Shown here piece by piece: positions 9,525 to 19,075 of a stretch of 64,000 bases of DNA. The DNA is taken from contig CAWBRU010000004.1 in assembly GCA_963791325.1 (NCBI GenBank), positions 260,691-324,690 of the forward strand. The letters are read 5' to 3'. The notes under the pieces are model-generated. The model saw nothing but the letters and a program-made list of their open reading frames with translations, had not been told where the DNA came from and did not search any database. Origin of the DNA: JBEVJK01 sp963791325 (GTDB lineage: Bacteria; Pseudomonadota; Alphaproteobacteria; Rhizobiales; Rhizobiaceae). Numbering within the stretch: position 1 is the stretch's first letter; each line of letters starts with the position of its first letter. The position numbers and the translations under genes were made by a program.

Positions 9525-9749
9525 ATGGGTTCCTTTTCCATCTGGCACTGGCTGATCGTGCTCGTCGTCGTGCTCTTGCTGTTCGGACGCGGCAAGATCC
9601 CCGATCTGATGGGCGACATGGCCAAGGGCATCAAGAGCTTCAAAAAGGGCATGGCCGACGACGATGAGCCGGACACGGCCAAGACCGTCGAGCATCTGCC
9701 CGACGAGCCGATGACCGCCGATGCCAAGCAGAAGGCGACCAAGCTCTAA
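9525..9749 (+). CDS. tatA: Twin-arginine translocase subunit TatA
   Basis: TatA oligomerises to form the conduit for folded proteins with twin-arginine signals. The 74-residue protein has one N-terminal membrane helix (SIWHWLIVLVVVLLLFG), the hinge FGRGKIPDLMGD, an amphipathic helix and a charged tail. It lies 176 bases after scpB and 48 bases before tatB, the start of a complete tatABC unit. At least one likely client is in this window: the sugar-binding protein at 37762-38790 has an SRRDVFK signal. Confidence 0.96.
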   Translation: MGSFSIWHWLIVLVVVLLLFGRGKIPDLMGDMAKGIKSFKKGMADDDEPDTAKTVEHLPDEPMTADAKQKATKL

Positions 9750-9797
9750 GGGCAGCGGACCAGCGAGACTGCGTCTGCGGTTGCCGGAACAACGACG

Positions 9798-10523
9798 ATG
9801 TTTGATATCGGCTGGACAGAGATGCTGGTCATCGCGATCGTCATGATCGTGGTGGTCGGCCCCAAGGATTTGCCGCGCATGCTGCGCACGTTCGGCAAGA
9901 CCACGGCCAAGCTGCGCGCCATGGCGGGCGACTTCCAGAAGCAGTTCAACGAGGCGCTGCGCGAGGCCGAGCTCGAAGATCTGAAGAAGTCGGTGGACGA
10001 ACTGCGCAGCCTCGACCCGAGCAGCGAGGTCCGCAAGCAGCTCAACCCGTTCGAAAAGGCGGCTCAGGACATCCGGGCCGGGCTCGACACGCTGAAGCCC
10101 GCGCCGCCCCCGGTGATCGAGCCGGCAGGCGCCGGCGCCCAGCCGGCCGAGCCGCTCAAGGCAGGGGCGGCCGACATGCCCGGCCTGGCTGCTGCCGCCG
10201 AATCGGTGCCGCCGCCGGCACCTCTCACGGCGCCGGCCGAGCCCAGCCCGGCGCAGCCGCCGGCCAGCCCCCAACCTGCCGTGCCGCTGCCTGCCGAGCC
10301 GGCGGCGCTTCGCGCCCGGACAGCGAAGGGCGGAGGTCGGCCGAAGGCGCCCACGGCTCCCGCCAAGGAGGCCAAGCCGAAGAAAGTCTCTTCGACGGTA
10401 GCCAAGGCGACTGCCGCGGCGGTGCCGGACAAGGCGGCCGAGGCGACGGACAGGGTGCGGGCCGAGGTTGCCGAAAAGCCGACCAAGCGTCGCGCAACCC
10501 GTAAGACGGATCCTGCAGCGTGA
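9798..10523 (+). CDS. tatB: Twin-arginine translocase subunit TatB
   Basis: TatB pairs with TatC to recognise twin-arginine signal peptides. The 241-residue protein starts MFDIGWTEMLVIAIVMIVVVGPKDLP, with the Glu in the membrane helix and the GPKDLP hinge that separate TatB from TatA. An amphipathic helix follows, then a long Ala/Pro/Lys-rich tail (about residues 95-241), longer than the E. coli tail but usual in alphaproteobacteria. Its end overlaps the tatC start by 4 bases. Confidence 0.95.
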   Translation: MFDIGWTEMLVIAIVMIVVVGPKDLPRMLRTFGKTTAKLRAMAGDFQKQFNEALREAELEDLKKSVDELRSLDPSSEVRKQLNPFEKAAQDIRAGLDTLKPAPPPVIEPAGAGAQPAEPLKAGAADMPGLAAAAESVPPPAPLTAPAEPSPAQPPASPQPAVPLPAEPAALRARTAKGGGRPKAPTAPAKEAKPKKVSSTVAKATAAAVPDKAAEATDRVRAEVAEKPTKRRATRKTDPAA

Positions 10524-11353
10524 GCCGCCAGCCCGATGAGATCGACAAGTCGTCGGCCCCGCTGATCGAGCATCTGATCGAGCTGCGCTCGCGGCTGATC
10601 TGGTCGATCGGCGGCTTCTTCATCGCGTTCGTCGTCTGCTTCTATTTCGCCAAGCAGCTGTTCAACCTGCTCGTCCTGCCGTTCAAATGGGCGGTCGAAT
10701 GGGCCGGCTTGGCCAATCACAAGGTCGAGCTGATTTACACGGCGCCGCAGGAGTTTTTCTTTACCCAGGTCAAGCTGGCGATGTTCGGCGGCCTAGTCAT
10801 CGCCTTTCCGCTGATCGCCGCGCAGATCTACAAGTTCGTTGCGCCAGGCCTCTATCGCAACGAGCGCGCCGCCTTCCTGCCGTTTCTGATCGCCTCGCCG
10901 ATCCTGTTCCTGATGGGCGCAGCCCTGGTCTATTTCTTCTTCACCCCGATGGTGATGTGGTTCTTCCTGGCCATGCAGCAGTCCGGGCCCAACACCGATG
11001 TGCAGATCTCCCTGCTGCCGCGGGTCTCGGAATATCTCAGCCTGATCATGACCTTGATCTTTTCCTTCGGGCTGGTCTTCCAGCTGCCGGTGGTGACGAC
11101 GCTGATGGCGCGGGTCGGGCTGTTGTCCTCGCAGGCGCTGAAGGAAAAGCGCAAATGGGCGATCGTGCTCGCCTTCATCGTCGCCGCGGTGCTGACGCCG
11201 CCCGATCCGGTCAGCCAGATCAGCCTCGCCGTGCCCACTTTGATCCTCTACGAGGTCTCGATCTGGAGCGCCCGGATGGTCGAGAAGAAGCGCGAGGAGG
11301 AGCGGGTGGCACGCGAGAAGGAGGCGGCCGCCACCGTTTCGGAGCACGCTTAG
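10520..11353 (+). CDS. tatC: Twin-arginine translocase subunit TatC
   Basis: TatC is the polytopic receptor for twin-arginine signals. It has 277 residues and six predicted membrane helices. Family landmarks are the N-terminal PLIEHLIELRSRL, the loop PQEFFFTQVKLAMFGG with its conserved Glu, and PFLIASPILFLMGAALVYFF. The start is GTG at 10520 within the tatB stop region (GTGA overlap), so the two are translationally coupled. A charged Glu/Lys/Arg C-terminal tail is cytoplasmic. Confidence 0.96.
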   Translation: MSRQPDEIDKSSAPLIEHLIELRSRLIWSIGGFFIAFVVCFYFAKQLFNLLVLPFKWAVEWAGLANHKVELIYTAPQEFFFTQVKLAMFGGLVIAFPLIAAQIYKFVAPGLYRNERAAFLPFLIASPILFLMGAALVYFFFTPMVMWFFLAMQQSGPNTDVQISLLPRVSEYLSLIMTLIFSFGLVFQLPVVTTLMARVGLLSSQALKEKRKWAIVLAFIVAAVLTPPDPVSQISLAVPTLILYEVSIWSARMVEKKREEERVAREKEAAATVSEHA

Positions 11354-11468
11354 CCTTCGCCGCGTGCCCTCAACATCGCGGCGCGCTGTTTCCCGCTCTT
11401 GAAAAAGCCGCGCGGCTTCGGCATGACGCTGCGGTCTCACCTGAAGCTTGGCAGGATCGGCAGCCACC

Positions 11469-12779
<1,311 letters not shown>

Positions 12780-12792
12780 GCCTGTCCAACCG

Positions 12793-13551
12793 ATGCGCAT
12801 CCTGTTGACCAATGACGACGGCATCTATGCCGAAGGCCTCGCCTGCCTCGAGCGGATCGCCCGCACGATTTCCGACGATGTCTGGGTGGTCGCGCCGGAA
12901 ACGGACCAGTCCGGCTATGCCCATTCGCTGTCGCTGTCGGAACCGCTGCGCCTGCGCAAGATCGACGCGCGGCACTTCGCATTGCGCGGCACGCCTACCG
13001 ATTGCGTCATCATGGGCGTGCGCAAGCTGATGGACAGCCCACCCGACCTGATCCTGTCCGGGGTCAATTCCGGGTCCAATGTCGCCGACGACGTGACCTA
13101 TTCCGGCACCATAGCCGGCGCCATGGAAGGCGCGCTGCTCGGCATCCGCTCGCTGGCCCTCAGCCAATCCTACAATGTGCGCGACGGCGAGCGCGTCGTG
13201 CCCTGGCAGACCGCCGAGACGCTCGCCCCGGACCTTCTTGCCAGGCTGATCGCCATGGATCTGCCGACCGGCACCTTCGTCAATGTCAATTTCCCGAACT
13301 GCGGGGTCGAAGAGGTGCAGGGCACGATCGTCACCAGCCAAGGCAAATATGTGCATGGCCTGTGGATCGAGGAGCGCGCCGACGGCCGTGGGCTGCCCTA
13401 CTATTGGCTCCGGTTCGGTCGCCAGCAGGCGGAGATGAAGGCCGGCACGGACATGGCCGCGGTCAATGAGCGCTATGTGTCGGTAACGCCGATGCGGCTT
13501 GATTTCACCGCCCATGATCTGATGGACGGGCTCGCCCAGGCGCTGGCATGA
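12793..13551 (+). CDS. surE: 5'/3'-nucleotidase SurE
   Basis: Metal-dependent nucleoside monophosphate phosphatase of the survival protein family. The start ATG at 12793 gives MRILLTNDDGIYAEGL, placing the metal-binding Asp-Asp pair at residues 8-9. The second signature, SGVNSGSNVADDVTYSGT (about 89-106), holds the other metal and phosphate ligands. It has 252 residues, the usual length. The stop overlaps the pcm start (ATGA), matching the surE-pcm-nlpD order known from proteobacteria. Confidence 0.96.
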   Translation: MRILLTNDDGIYAEGLACLERIARTISDDVWVVAPETDQSGYAHSLSLSEPLRLRKIDARHFALRGTPTDCVIMGVRKLMDSPPDLILSGVNSGSNVADDVTYSGTIAGAMEGALLGIRSLALSQSYNVRDGERVVPWQTAETLAPDLLARLIAMDLPTGTFVNVNFPNCGVEEVQGTIVTSQGKYVHGLWIEERADGRGLPYYWLRFGRQQAEMKAGTDMAAVNERYVSVTPMRLDFTAHDLMDGLAQALA

Positions 13552-14201
13552 CGGCCATGCTCGACGATCGGGAAGGGTTCGCCGCCTTCATGCTCAGGAT
13601 GCGTGCGGCCGGCATGCCGCCCAGGGAGCTGCTTGCTGCGCTTGAGACGACGCCCCGCCGGACCTTCGTGCCGAGCATCTGGCAGTCGGTCGCATGGTCG
13701 GATCGCATGGTGCCGATCGAATGCGGCGAGACGATCGAAGGCATCGATCTGCAGGCGGCGGTGATTGCCGCCCTGAAGCTGGAGCCAGGACATCGGGTGC
13801 TCGAAGTGGGCACCGGCTCAGGCTTCACCGCCGCAGTCATGGCACGGCTCTCGGCACGCGTCGTCACCGTCGACCGGTATCGGACGCTGGTCGAGCAGGC
13901 CGGCCAGCGGTTCGAGGCGCTCGGCATTTCCAACGCCTTTGTCCGCCAGGCCGACGCGTCCAATGGCCTGCCGGGGGAGGGCCCCTTCGACCGGATCATT
14001 GCCTGGGCCGCCTTCGAAGCGCTGCCGCGCGGGTTCGTCGATCAGCTCTCGACCAGCGGCATGATGATCGCGCCGATCGGCCTTCCCGAGCAGGCGCAGG
14101 TGTTGGCCAAGCTCACCAAGATCGGCAGCCGTTTCGAGCGTGAAGACATCGCCCGGGTGCGCCTGCAGCCGATCGTTCGCGGGCTGGCCGCCGCGCTCTG
14201 A
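13548..14201 (+). CDS. pcm: Protein-L-isoaspartate O-methyltransferase
   Basis: Repairs isoaspartyl residues in aged proteins using S-adenosylmethionine. It has 217 residues. The SAM-binding motif I is VLEVGTGSGFTAAVMA (about 84-99). The Pcm-specific substrate block appears as FVPSIWQSVAWSDRMVPIECGETI, with Ile-Glu-Cys-Gly where many Pcm proteins have a Gln/Thr-rich loop, so substrate contacts may differ from the E. coli type. It is translationally coupled to surE and followed by the NlpD-like gene. Confidence 0.9.
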   Translation: MTAMLDDREGFAAFMLRMRAAGMPPRELLAALETTPRRTFVPSIWQSVAWSDRMVPIECGETIEGIDLQAAVIAALKLEPGHRVLEVGTGSGFTAAVMARLSARVVTVDRYRTLVEQAGQRFEALGISNAFVRQADASNGLPGEGPFDRIIAWAAFEALPRGFVDQLSTSGMMIAPIGLPEQAQVLAKLTKIGSRFEREDIARVRLQPIVRGLAAAL

Positions 14202-14238
14202 GGCCTTGCCGGCCAAGGCCAAGAATTTTCAACATTTT
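14202..14238 (+). terminator. Possible intrinsic terminator after pcm
   Basis: A 7-bp stem (14202-14208 with 14214-14220) begins directly after the pcm stop. A T-rich stretch, including seven consecutive T, follows within 20 bases. The T run is not adjacent to the stem, so termination efficiency is uncertain. Confidence 0.4.
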
Positions 14239-14326
14239 TTTCGACCGGAATCCGGTCTTAACCGACCAGTAACGATAACACGCTTTAATCAAACCACGAG
14301 TGGCCAGTCTGCGTGGGTTCAAAGCG

Positions 14327-15766
14327 ATGCGGTTGAATGTCTTGATGAATGATCAACGCAACCTGGCGCGCGGCGCGGCCGTGTTGCTGATCGGCGGACT
14401 TGCAGCCGGCTGTTCGTCGAACGTCGCGCGCTTCAACGGCGTCGACAACGTCTTCACGGCCACCACCAACCAGCGCCAGATCATCGCGCCGGCCAGCCAG
14501 CCCTATCCGGGCGGCGCCACCAATGGCGGCTATGGCCAGCCCGCGGGGAATGTCGCGCGCTCGGCTTTGCCGCCGGTCGGTGGCGGCAGCCAAGTGGCAT
14601 CGACGGAGCCGGCCGCGGCCCCCTCGGCCGCGCCGCAGGCCGGCGCCCCGAGAACGGTTCAGCCGGCGTCGCCTGCGATGGCCAAGCCGGCAAGCGCCGC
14701 GCACGCCCAGCCGACCTCGGCGGTGGCGACGTCCACCGGCGGCCAGATCACGGTTCAGCCCGGCGATACCGTCTACGGATTGTCGCGGCGCTTCAACGTG
14801 CCCGTGGGCACCCTGCTGGCGGCCAACGGCTTGCCGGAAAACGTCAGTCTGAAGACCGGCCAGAAGCTGGTCGTGCCAGGCTTCGGCGGCAAGGCCGGCA
14901 ACACCCAGGCGCAGCCGAAAGTCGCCAGCGCCGAGCCCGAACACACGCTCAAGCTGCCCGACGCGCAGGGTCCCAAGGTGCCTCCGCCACCCGTCAAAGC
15001 GGGCAGCGAAATGGTCTCCCTGCCGCAGCCGCCGAAAGCGGCGCCGGCCACACCGGGAACCTATAAGGTTGCGCAAGGCGACACGCTTTCGAAGATCGCC
15101 CGCAAGACCGGGGTCGGGATCGCGGCACTGAAGGCCGCCAACAAGATCGACGACGGCGTGCTGAGCGTCGGCCAGACCTTGGTCGTGCCGGCCGCGGGAT
15201 CCGCCACGATCGTCGCCAGCGCATCGGCGGCGAAGGTCGACCAGGTCACCACCGGCGCCACCGCGCCGGCGGTCAAGCCGGGTGCCGTCGCCAAGAGCGA
15301 CCAGGCCGCCGCGGCAGCGACCCCGCCGAAAAAGGCCGAAAAAGTCATCGACGATGCGGAAAAGGACGCGGCCGCTGCGCCCGATGCAACCGGCATCGGC
15401 CGCATGCGCTGGCCGGTAAGGGGACGCGTCATCTCGGGTTTCGGCAGCGGCGGCGGCAAGAATGGCGACGGCATCGACATCGCGGTGCCGGAAGGCACGC
15501 CGGTGAAGGCGGCCGAGAACGGCGTGGTGATCTACGCCGGCGACGGCCTGAAGGAGTTCGGCAACACCGTTTTGGTGCGCCACGAGGACGGGCTGGTGAC
15601 GGTCTACGGCCATGCCAGCGAGCTGAAGGTCGCCCGCGGCGACAAGGTCAAGCGCGGCCAGGAGATCGCGGTGAGCGGCATGAGCGGCACCACCGATACG
15701 CCGAAGCTGCACTTCGAGGTCCGCAAGAACTCCTCGCCGGTCGATCCAAAGACCTATTTGGAGTGA
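14327..15766 (+). CDS. LysM and M23-fold lipoprotein, NlpD-like amidase activator
   Basis: Envelope lipoprotein with a lipobox LAAGC: ARGAAVLLIGGLAAGC puts the lipidated Cys at residue 29. Two LysM peptidoglycan-binding modules follow, at about 139-185 (ITVQPGDTVYGLSRRFNVPV) and 240-286 (YKVAQGDTLSKIARKTGVGI). A C-terminal M23/LytM fold occupies about 370-479. The first zinc-binding His of active M23 peptidases is replaced (KNGDGIDIAVPEG), while YGHAS and LHFEV remain, so it is probably non-catalytic like NlpD and EnvC. The surE-pcm context supports NlpD. The ATG at 14327 is chosen; ATG 14345 would give a more compact signal peptide, and a GTG at 14300 is unlikely. Confidence 0.9.
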   Translation: MRLNVLMNDQRNLARGAAVLLIGGLAAGCSSNVARFNGVDNVFTATTNQRQIIAPASQPYPGGATNGGYGQPAGNVARSALPPVGGGSQVASTEPAAAPSAAPQAGAPRTVQPASPAMAKPASAAHAQPTSAVATSTGGQITVQPGDTVYGLSRRFNVPVGTLLAANGLPENVSLKTGQKLVVPGFGGKAGNTQAQPKVASAEPEHTLKLPDAQGPKVPPPPVKAGSEMVSLPQPPKAAPATPGTYKVAQGDTLSKIARKTGVGIAALKAANKIDDGVLSVGQTLVVPAAGSATIVASASAAKVDQVTTGATAPAVKPGAVAKSDQAAAAATPPKKAEKVIDDAEKDAAAAPDATGIGRMRWPVRGRVISGFGSGGGKNGDGIDIAVPEGTPVKAAENGVVIYAGDGLKEFGNTVLVRHEDGLVTVYGHASELKVARGDKVKRGQEIAVSGMSGTTDTPKLHFEVRKNSSPVDPKTYLE

Positions 15767-15802
15767 GCGAATAGCGAATAGCGACTAGCGAAATAGCGAA
15801 TA
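15767..15802. repeat. Degenerate tandem heptamer GCGAATA
   Basis: Five head-to-tail copies of GCGAATA or near variants (one GCGACTA, one 8-mer GCGAAATA) begin at the stop codon of the NlpD-like gene. No gene is involved. Such arrays are often slippage products. It marks the left edge of a 340-base stretch before the broken DUF429 gene. Confidence 0.8.
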
Positions 15803-15821
15803 GGGTTGATCTCCTGTAGCG

Positions 15822-15860
15822 TGTCAGCCGGTTTTGACAATTTGTCAGCCGGTTTTGACA
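15822..15860. repeat. Duplicated TGTCA-N8-TGACA motif, possible IS end remnant
   Basis: The 18-mer TGTCAGCCGGTTTTGACA occurs twice with a 21-base period (15822-15839 and 15843-15860). Each copy is bounded by inverted TGTCA/TGACA. Repeated TGTCA-type motifs at an end resemble terminal structures of some IS21-family elements, but no istA or istB sequence is visible. The DNA from 15861 to 16110 shows no gene I can recognise. Confidence 0.5.
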
Positions 15861-16110
15861 GCGGCATTCAAAGGCAATTCGAAGGCTAGTCGAGGTGGCT
15901 TAGAGCTACTCGCACCAGGTCTCTCGGTGACCGCGCCAGGGCCTCGCCAGACCCTCATCGATCTGCCGCAGCGCCCATCGTCTCGCTGCTGGTTGAGATA
16001 CCTTCGCCTGCCGAGATGATCAGGTCTGGCCGGCGCTCGCAGCGCCTGTGGCTGCATCGCAGGTGCTCTCGCGGCTGATCAGGCATAGAGTTGTCCCGCC
16101 ATGGAGGACC

Positions 16111-16404
16111 ATGAGGTGCGGCCGAACTCGAACCATCCTGGGCATCGACGAACCATCCTGGGCATCGACACTGCGTGGACCGCGGGGCAACCCAGCGGGG
16201 TAGCCTGAACATGGCGCAGCGCCGGCTCATTCGCTCAAGGCTTTCGAAGACAAGCTCGATGCGGTCTGTTGCGCCGCGGTGGGAATTTGTGTCCTCGAAG
16301 ACAGGGCGATCGCCTTCGGCGACCATGACTCAGCGATCTGGGTTCCTAGGCCCGGTTCCGCCAGACCGAGCAGGCTAAGGGCAGCCGCCGGCGCTACGGT
16401 CTAG
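16111..16404 (+). pseudogene. Broken DUF429 (RNase H-like) gene
   Basis: The ATG at 16111 follows a good ribosome site (GGAGG). The frame reads RTILGID and is then broken by a 20-base tandem duplication (16131-16150 repeated at 16151-16170). Skipping one copy gives RTILGIDTAWTAGQPSGVA, the characteristic DUF429 N-terminus, which ends at a stop near 16206. In another frame, KAFEDKLDAVCCAAVGICVL...AFGDHDSAIWVP matches the C-terminal block of the same family, so the middle of the gene is deleted. DUF429 proteins are predicted RNase H-fold nucleases of unknown role. The last codons reach the SH3 gene, which is on the other strand. Confidence 0.7.
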
Positions 16405-17360
16405 CGCACGAAGCTCTTGTAGACAAAGCCGCGGCGGTTGCCGACGACGATCTCGCACCAGGACTTGCAGCCGATCAGATCGACGCGCGTATTGGCCGGC
16501 ACGACGGTCAGCACCGAGGCCTCGTCGGCCGGGCGGGCGCGCAGGTTGACGGCGGTGCGGATGCGGGCCGGCCGACCAGGGGCATCGGCGGCGTCGGCGG
16601 CATTGGCGGCATCGGTCAAGGCGGGATCGCCGCCGCCGGTGACATCGTCGGGCCGCGCGGTCGGCAGCGGCGCAGCATCGGGTGCCGCCGCGTCGCCGAT
16701 CGCCGCCGTTTCGGTCTCGTCGCCGGCAAAGCGATCGAGTGCGGCCGTCGCGGGCACCTCGTCGCCGTCGGCGAAGGCGGTCAGGTCCGCGCCTTTACCT
16801 CCGGCACCGTCGGTTGTCGCGGGATCCGCGTCGGCTCCGCCGGCGCGGGCCCAGCGCGGGTCGTCATGCTTGAGGCTGAGCGAAATCGATTTGACCTTGA
16901 CCGGCCTCACGGCCGCCAGTGCCGCGGCCGGGAGCGCTGTCGCCAGCGCCGGCTTGACCGCGGCCGGCTGGGATGAGTCCGCGGCGGCGGCGACGGCCTG
17001 CCGCGCGGCGGCCGCGGTGACCGTGGCGGGAGCGGCATCGACGGGCGCATCCGCCGCCTTCTGCGCGACCTGCGCCGACGACGTTTTTGCAGTGAAACCG
17101 GTTGCTTCGACGGGTTTCTTCGCGGGTTCGGCGAACCGCGTTCCGTCGGCGTCCGGGGTCGCCGACTGGTCGATCACGATCGCGGCCGCGCAGCCGACAC
17201 CCAACAGAACCAGCAGCCCAAAGCCGGCGATCACAGCGCGGGAATCAGCCACCCGCTCCGGCTTCCTGATGCCGAGATGCAAAGGCTGGCTTTCCGGAGC
17301 ATGCCATCGAACGGGACGGTGAGCCGCTGTCACCGGCTCACGCCTGAACAGGCGTTTCAA
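16401..17360 (-). CDS. Membrane-anchored SH3b-domain protein
   Basis: The 319-residue protein has a basic N-terminus, one membrane helix at about residues 44-64 (AVIAGFGLLVLLGVGCAAAIVI), a long Ala-rich and acidic low-complexity segment, and a C-terminal bacterial SH3 domain (about 255-319) with TAVNLRARPADEASVLTVVP and GCKSWCEIVVGNRRGFVYKSFV. SH3b domains usually bind wall peptides or act as targeting modules, so a periplasmic role is inferred. The start is TTG at 17360 because GGAGG stands seven bases upstream; an in-frame GTG at 17402 lacks such a site. Two Cys residues in the SH3 domain could form a disulfide. Confidence 0.8.
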   Translation of the reverse strand: MKRLFRREPVTAAHRPVRWHAPESQPLHLGIRKPERVADSRAVIAGFGLLVLLGVGCAAAIVIDQSATPDADGTRFAEPAKKPVEATGFTAKTSSAQVAQKAADAPVDAAPATVTAAAARQAVAAAADSSQPAAVKPALATALPAAALAAVRPVKVKSISLSLKHDDPRWARAGGADADPATTDGAGGKGADLTAFADGDEVPATAALDRFAGDETETAAIGDAAAPDAAPLPTARPDDVTGGGDPALTDAANAADAADAPGRPARIRTAVNLRARPADEASVLTVVPANTRVDLIGCKSWCEIVVGNRRGFVYKSFVR

Positions 17361-17686
17361 ACGGAACCCTCCACGCTTACAAACGTCTCGATCGGATCCC
17401 ACCCAGCCCCTCCAGGCAAGGTCCGTCCATAGAGATGACCGAAAATCGCCAGATTGCCCAACCGGCGTTTCCGTGAATTGTCGAACTTGGAATGGGAAAT
17501 CGAATTTGGCAAGCCGAAAAATGCTTGCCTTGAACTTTCCATAATTCGCTCAATCCCTTGTTTTGCCCAGGGTTGAACCATTGTGCGCGCCGCATCCGCT
17601 CAGTGATTACATCACATCTTGCTAATGGCTGCTTCGCGAATTGACCTTGGCGCCGACGGCAACCCCGGAGCGTAGCGGCCGGCCCG
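17361..17686. other. Intergenic region without a recognisable gene
   Basis: About 326 bases between the SH3b gene and the oxidoreductase. Only short open frames without family resemblance are present. It must contain the promoter of the leftward SH3b gene, but I cannot point to convincing -35 and -10 boxes. Confidence 0.5.
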
Positions 17687-18640
17687 TCAGTCGTGGGTGA
17701 TGGCCCCGGCGGTCAGGATCTTCAGCACCCGTATCGCCTCCTCGCCGCCCGTCAGCGGCTCCTCGCGCGTCTCCAGGCAATGGATGAAATGCTGCAGCTC
17801 GCGGGTCAGCGGCATACCCTCCTCGACCTCGACATAGGAGGGTTCATTCTGGGTGAAGGCCCATTGGCCGCTGTCCTGCCAGACGGCGTGCCGGTAGACG
17901 GCGAGCTTGCGGCCCCAGGGTTCGATATCGTCGAACACGGCCATCGCCTCGGTGCCGACCACGGTCAGGCGCCGCTCGCGGTAGGGATTGAGGCGGGAGG
18001 CGAACAGATGGCTGCGCAGCCCGTTGGGAAAGCGCATGTGCAGGTGAGCGAAATCGCTCAGATGGTCGAGCAGGGCTGCCCCTTCGCCGCGGATCTCGCT
18101 GGGCTCGGTCCCGGTGATCGCCAGAATCATCGACAGATCGTGCGGCGCGAGATCCCAAAGCGCATCGTTCTCGGTGTGGAACTTGCCCAGTCCGAGGCGG
18201 TGGGAATGGATGTAGCGGACAGTGCCGAGCTCACCCGTGTCGATCAGCTCCTTGAGCTTGACGAAGGCGGGATGGAAACGCAGCACATGGCCGACCATGA
18301 ACACGCGGCCGCAGGCACGGGCCACAGCCACCGACTGCTCCGCGTCGGCGACCGTCAGCGCGATCGGCTTCTCGACCAGGAGATCCTTGCCGTTTTGGGC
18401 GGCGCGGATGGCGATCTCGGCGTGGAACTGTGGCGGCAGCGCCATCACGATGGCGTCGACATCGCGGCGCAAGTGGATCTCGTCCGGATCGATGGCCAGG
18501 CAATCTTGCTCGCTGGCGAAGCCTTCGGCGCGCGCCCGGTTGGCGTCCGAAACCGCGTAAAGGGCGCCGAGCGATTTGAGCGTGCGGATGTGGTTGCTGC
18601 CCCAGTAGCCGCAACCGAGGACGGCGATACGCGGTTTCAT
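17687..18640 (-). CDS. Gfo/Idh/MocA-family NAD(P)-dependent oxidoreductase
   Basis: This family oxidises or reduces sugar-like hydroxyls with NAD(P). It has 317 residues. The Rossmann start is AVLGCGYWGSNHIRTL (about 6-21). The family-specific EKPIAL lies near residue 94, with the catalytic Lys. The C-terminal alpha/beta domain carries HDLSMI near 166. The GxGYWGxN variant and the MVGHVLRFHPAF block resemble oxidoreductases that act on UDP-sugars, such as WlbA-type enzymes for aminosugar synthesis. No other sugar nucleotide gene is nearby, so the substrate is unknown. It is transcribed alone, convergent on nothing. Confidence 0.88.
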   Translation of the reverse strand: MKPRIAVLGCGYWGSNHIRTLKSLGALYAVSDANRARAEGFASEQDCLAIDPDEIHLRRDVDAIVMALPPQFHAEIAIRAAQNGKDLLVEKPIALTVADAEQSVAVARACGRVFMVGHVLRFHPAFVKLKELIDTGELGTVRYIHSHRLGLGKFHTENDALWDLAPHDLSMILAITGTEPSEIRGEGAALLDHLSDFAHLHMRFPNGLRSHLFASRLNPYRERRLTVVGTEAMAVFDDIEPWGRKLAVYRHAVWQDSGQWAFTQNEPSYVEVEEGMPLTRELQHFIHCLETREEPLTGGEEAIRVLKILTAGAITHD

Positions 18641-18844
18641 TGTGAAAAGACCAAACGACGTCGCGACACATAGCGAGGCGCCCGGGCGAACTCAACCCCG
18701 CAGCGATCGGCGGCGGCGGCGGCGACGCCGGACGGCGCTTGCCAGAAGCGCGGCGTGCTTGACAGCGCGCGAGCCGGCCCCTTATATCCGGCCGCTTCCG
18801 GGCGAGGGCCGGCGTTGCTGCCGGGCCTGCGGCGCCCGCTCCGG

Positions 18845-18921
18845 GGCGGAGTAGCTCAGTCGGTTAGAGCAGAGGAATCATAATCCTTGTGTCGGGGGTT
18901 CGAATCCCTCCTCCGCTACCA
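18845..18921 (+). tRNA. tRNA-Met (anticodon CAT), integration target
   Basis: A 77-base cloverleaf with encoded CCA. The acceptor stem is GGCGGAG paired with CTCCGCT (a G-U at the top), the D arm GTAGCTCAGTCGGTTAGAGC, the anticodon loop ATCATAA with CAT, and the T arm GGGGG-TTCGAAT-CCCTC. The sequence resembles elongator Met tRNAs of alphaproteobacteria; a lysidine-modified Ile tRNA also has CAT and cannot be fully excluded. The 3' half coincides with the attachment site of the element to its right, which restored a complete tRNA on integration. Confidence 0.95.
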
Positions 18922-18926
18922 CCAAA
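18877..18926 (+). repeat. attL of element 1 (tRNA 3' half)
   Basis: Fifty bases from the anticodon loop through CCA and five bases beyond recur at 27636-27685 with one mismatch (G here, T there, in the T-arm region). This is the expected duplicated core of a tRNA-targeting tyrosine integrase. The integrase gene lies next to the other copy. Confidence 0.93.
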
Positions 18927-19049
18927 TTCCTGAATAATCGCAATGGGTTATGTGAAAGGTGTGAGTGGCATTTTCAGCCCTCTTGCGCGTTCCGACCTTA
19001 AAATGGCATTGAATGTTTCCAATGGTTTAGGCGTGCTAGTAAAAATCCG

Positions 19050-19074
19050 TTGGCACATAATTTGGCACACATTC
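19050..19074. repeat. Arm-type repeats, left end of element 1
   Basis: Two direct copies of TTGGCACA at 19050-19057 and 19062-19069, the second within ATTTGGCACACATTC (19060-19074). The same 15-mer occurs at the right end (27542-27556). Paired repeats at both ends near att cores are typical arm sites bound by the N-terminal domain of tyrosine integrases. Confidence 0.6.
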
Positions 19075-19075
19075 G

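Noticed and set aside
15767..15860. CRISPR-like repeats
   Set aside because: Units are 7 and 18 bases, adjacent or nearly so, without spacers of constant length and without cas genes.
16155..16326. Leftward protein over the DUF429 remnant
   Set aside because: The sense strand gives recognisable DUF429 blocks at both ends, and the antisense residues show no family pattern.
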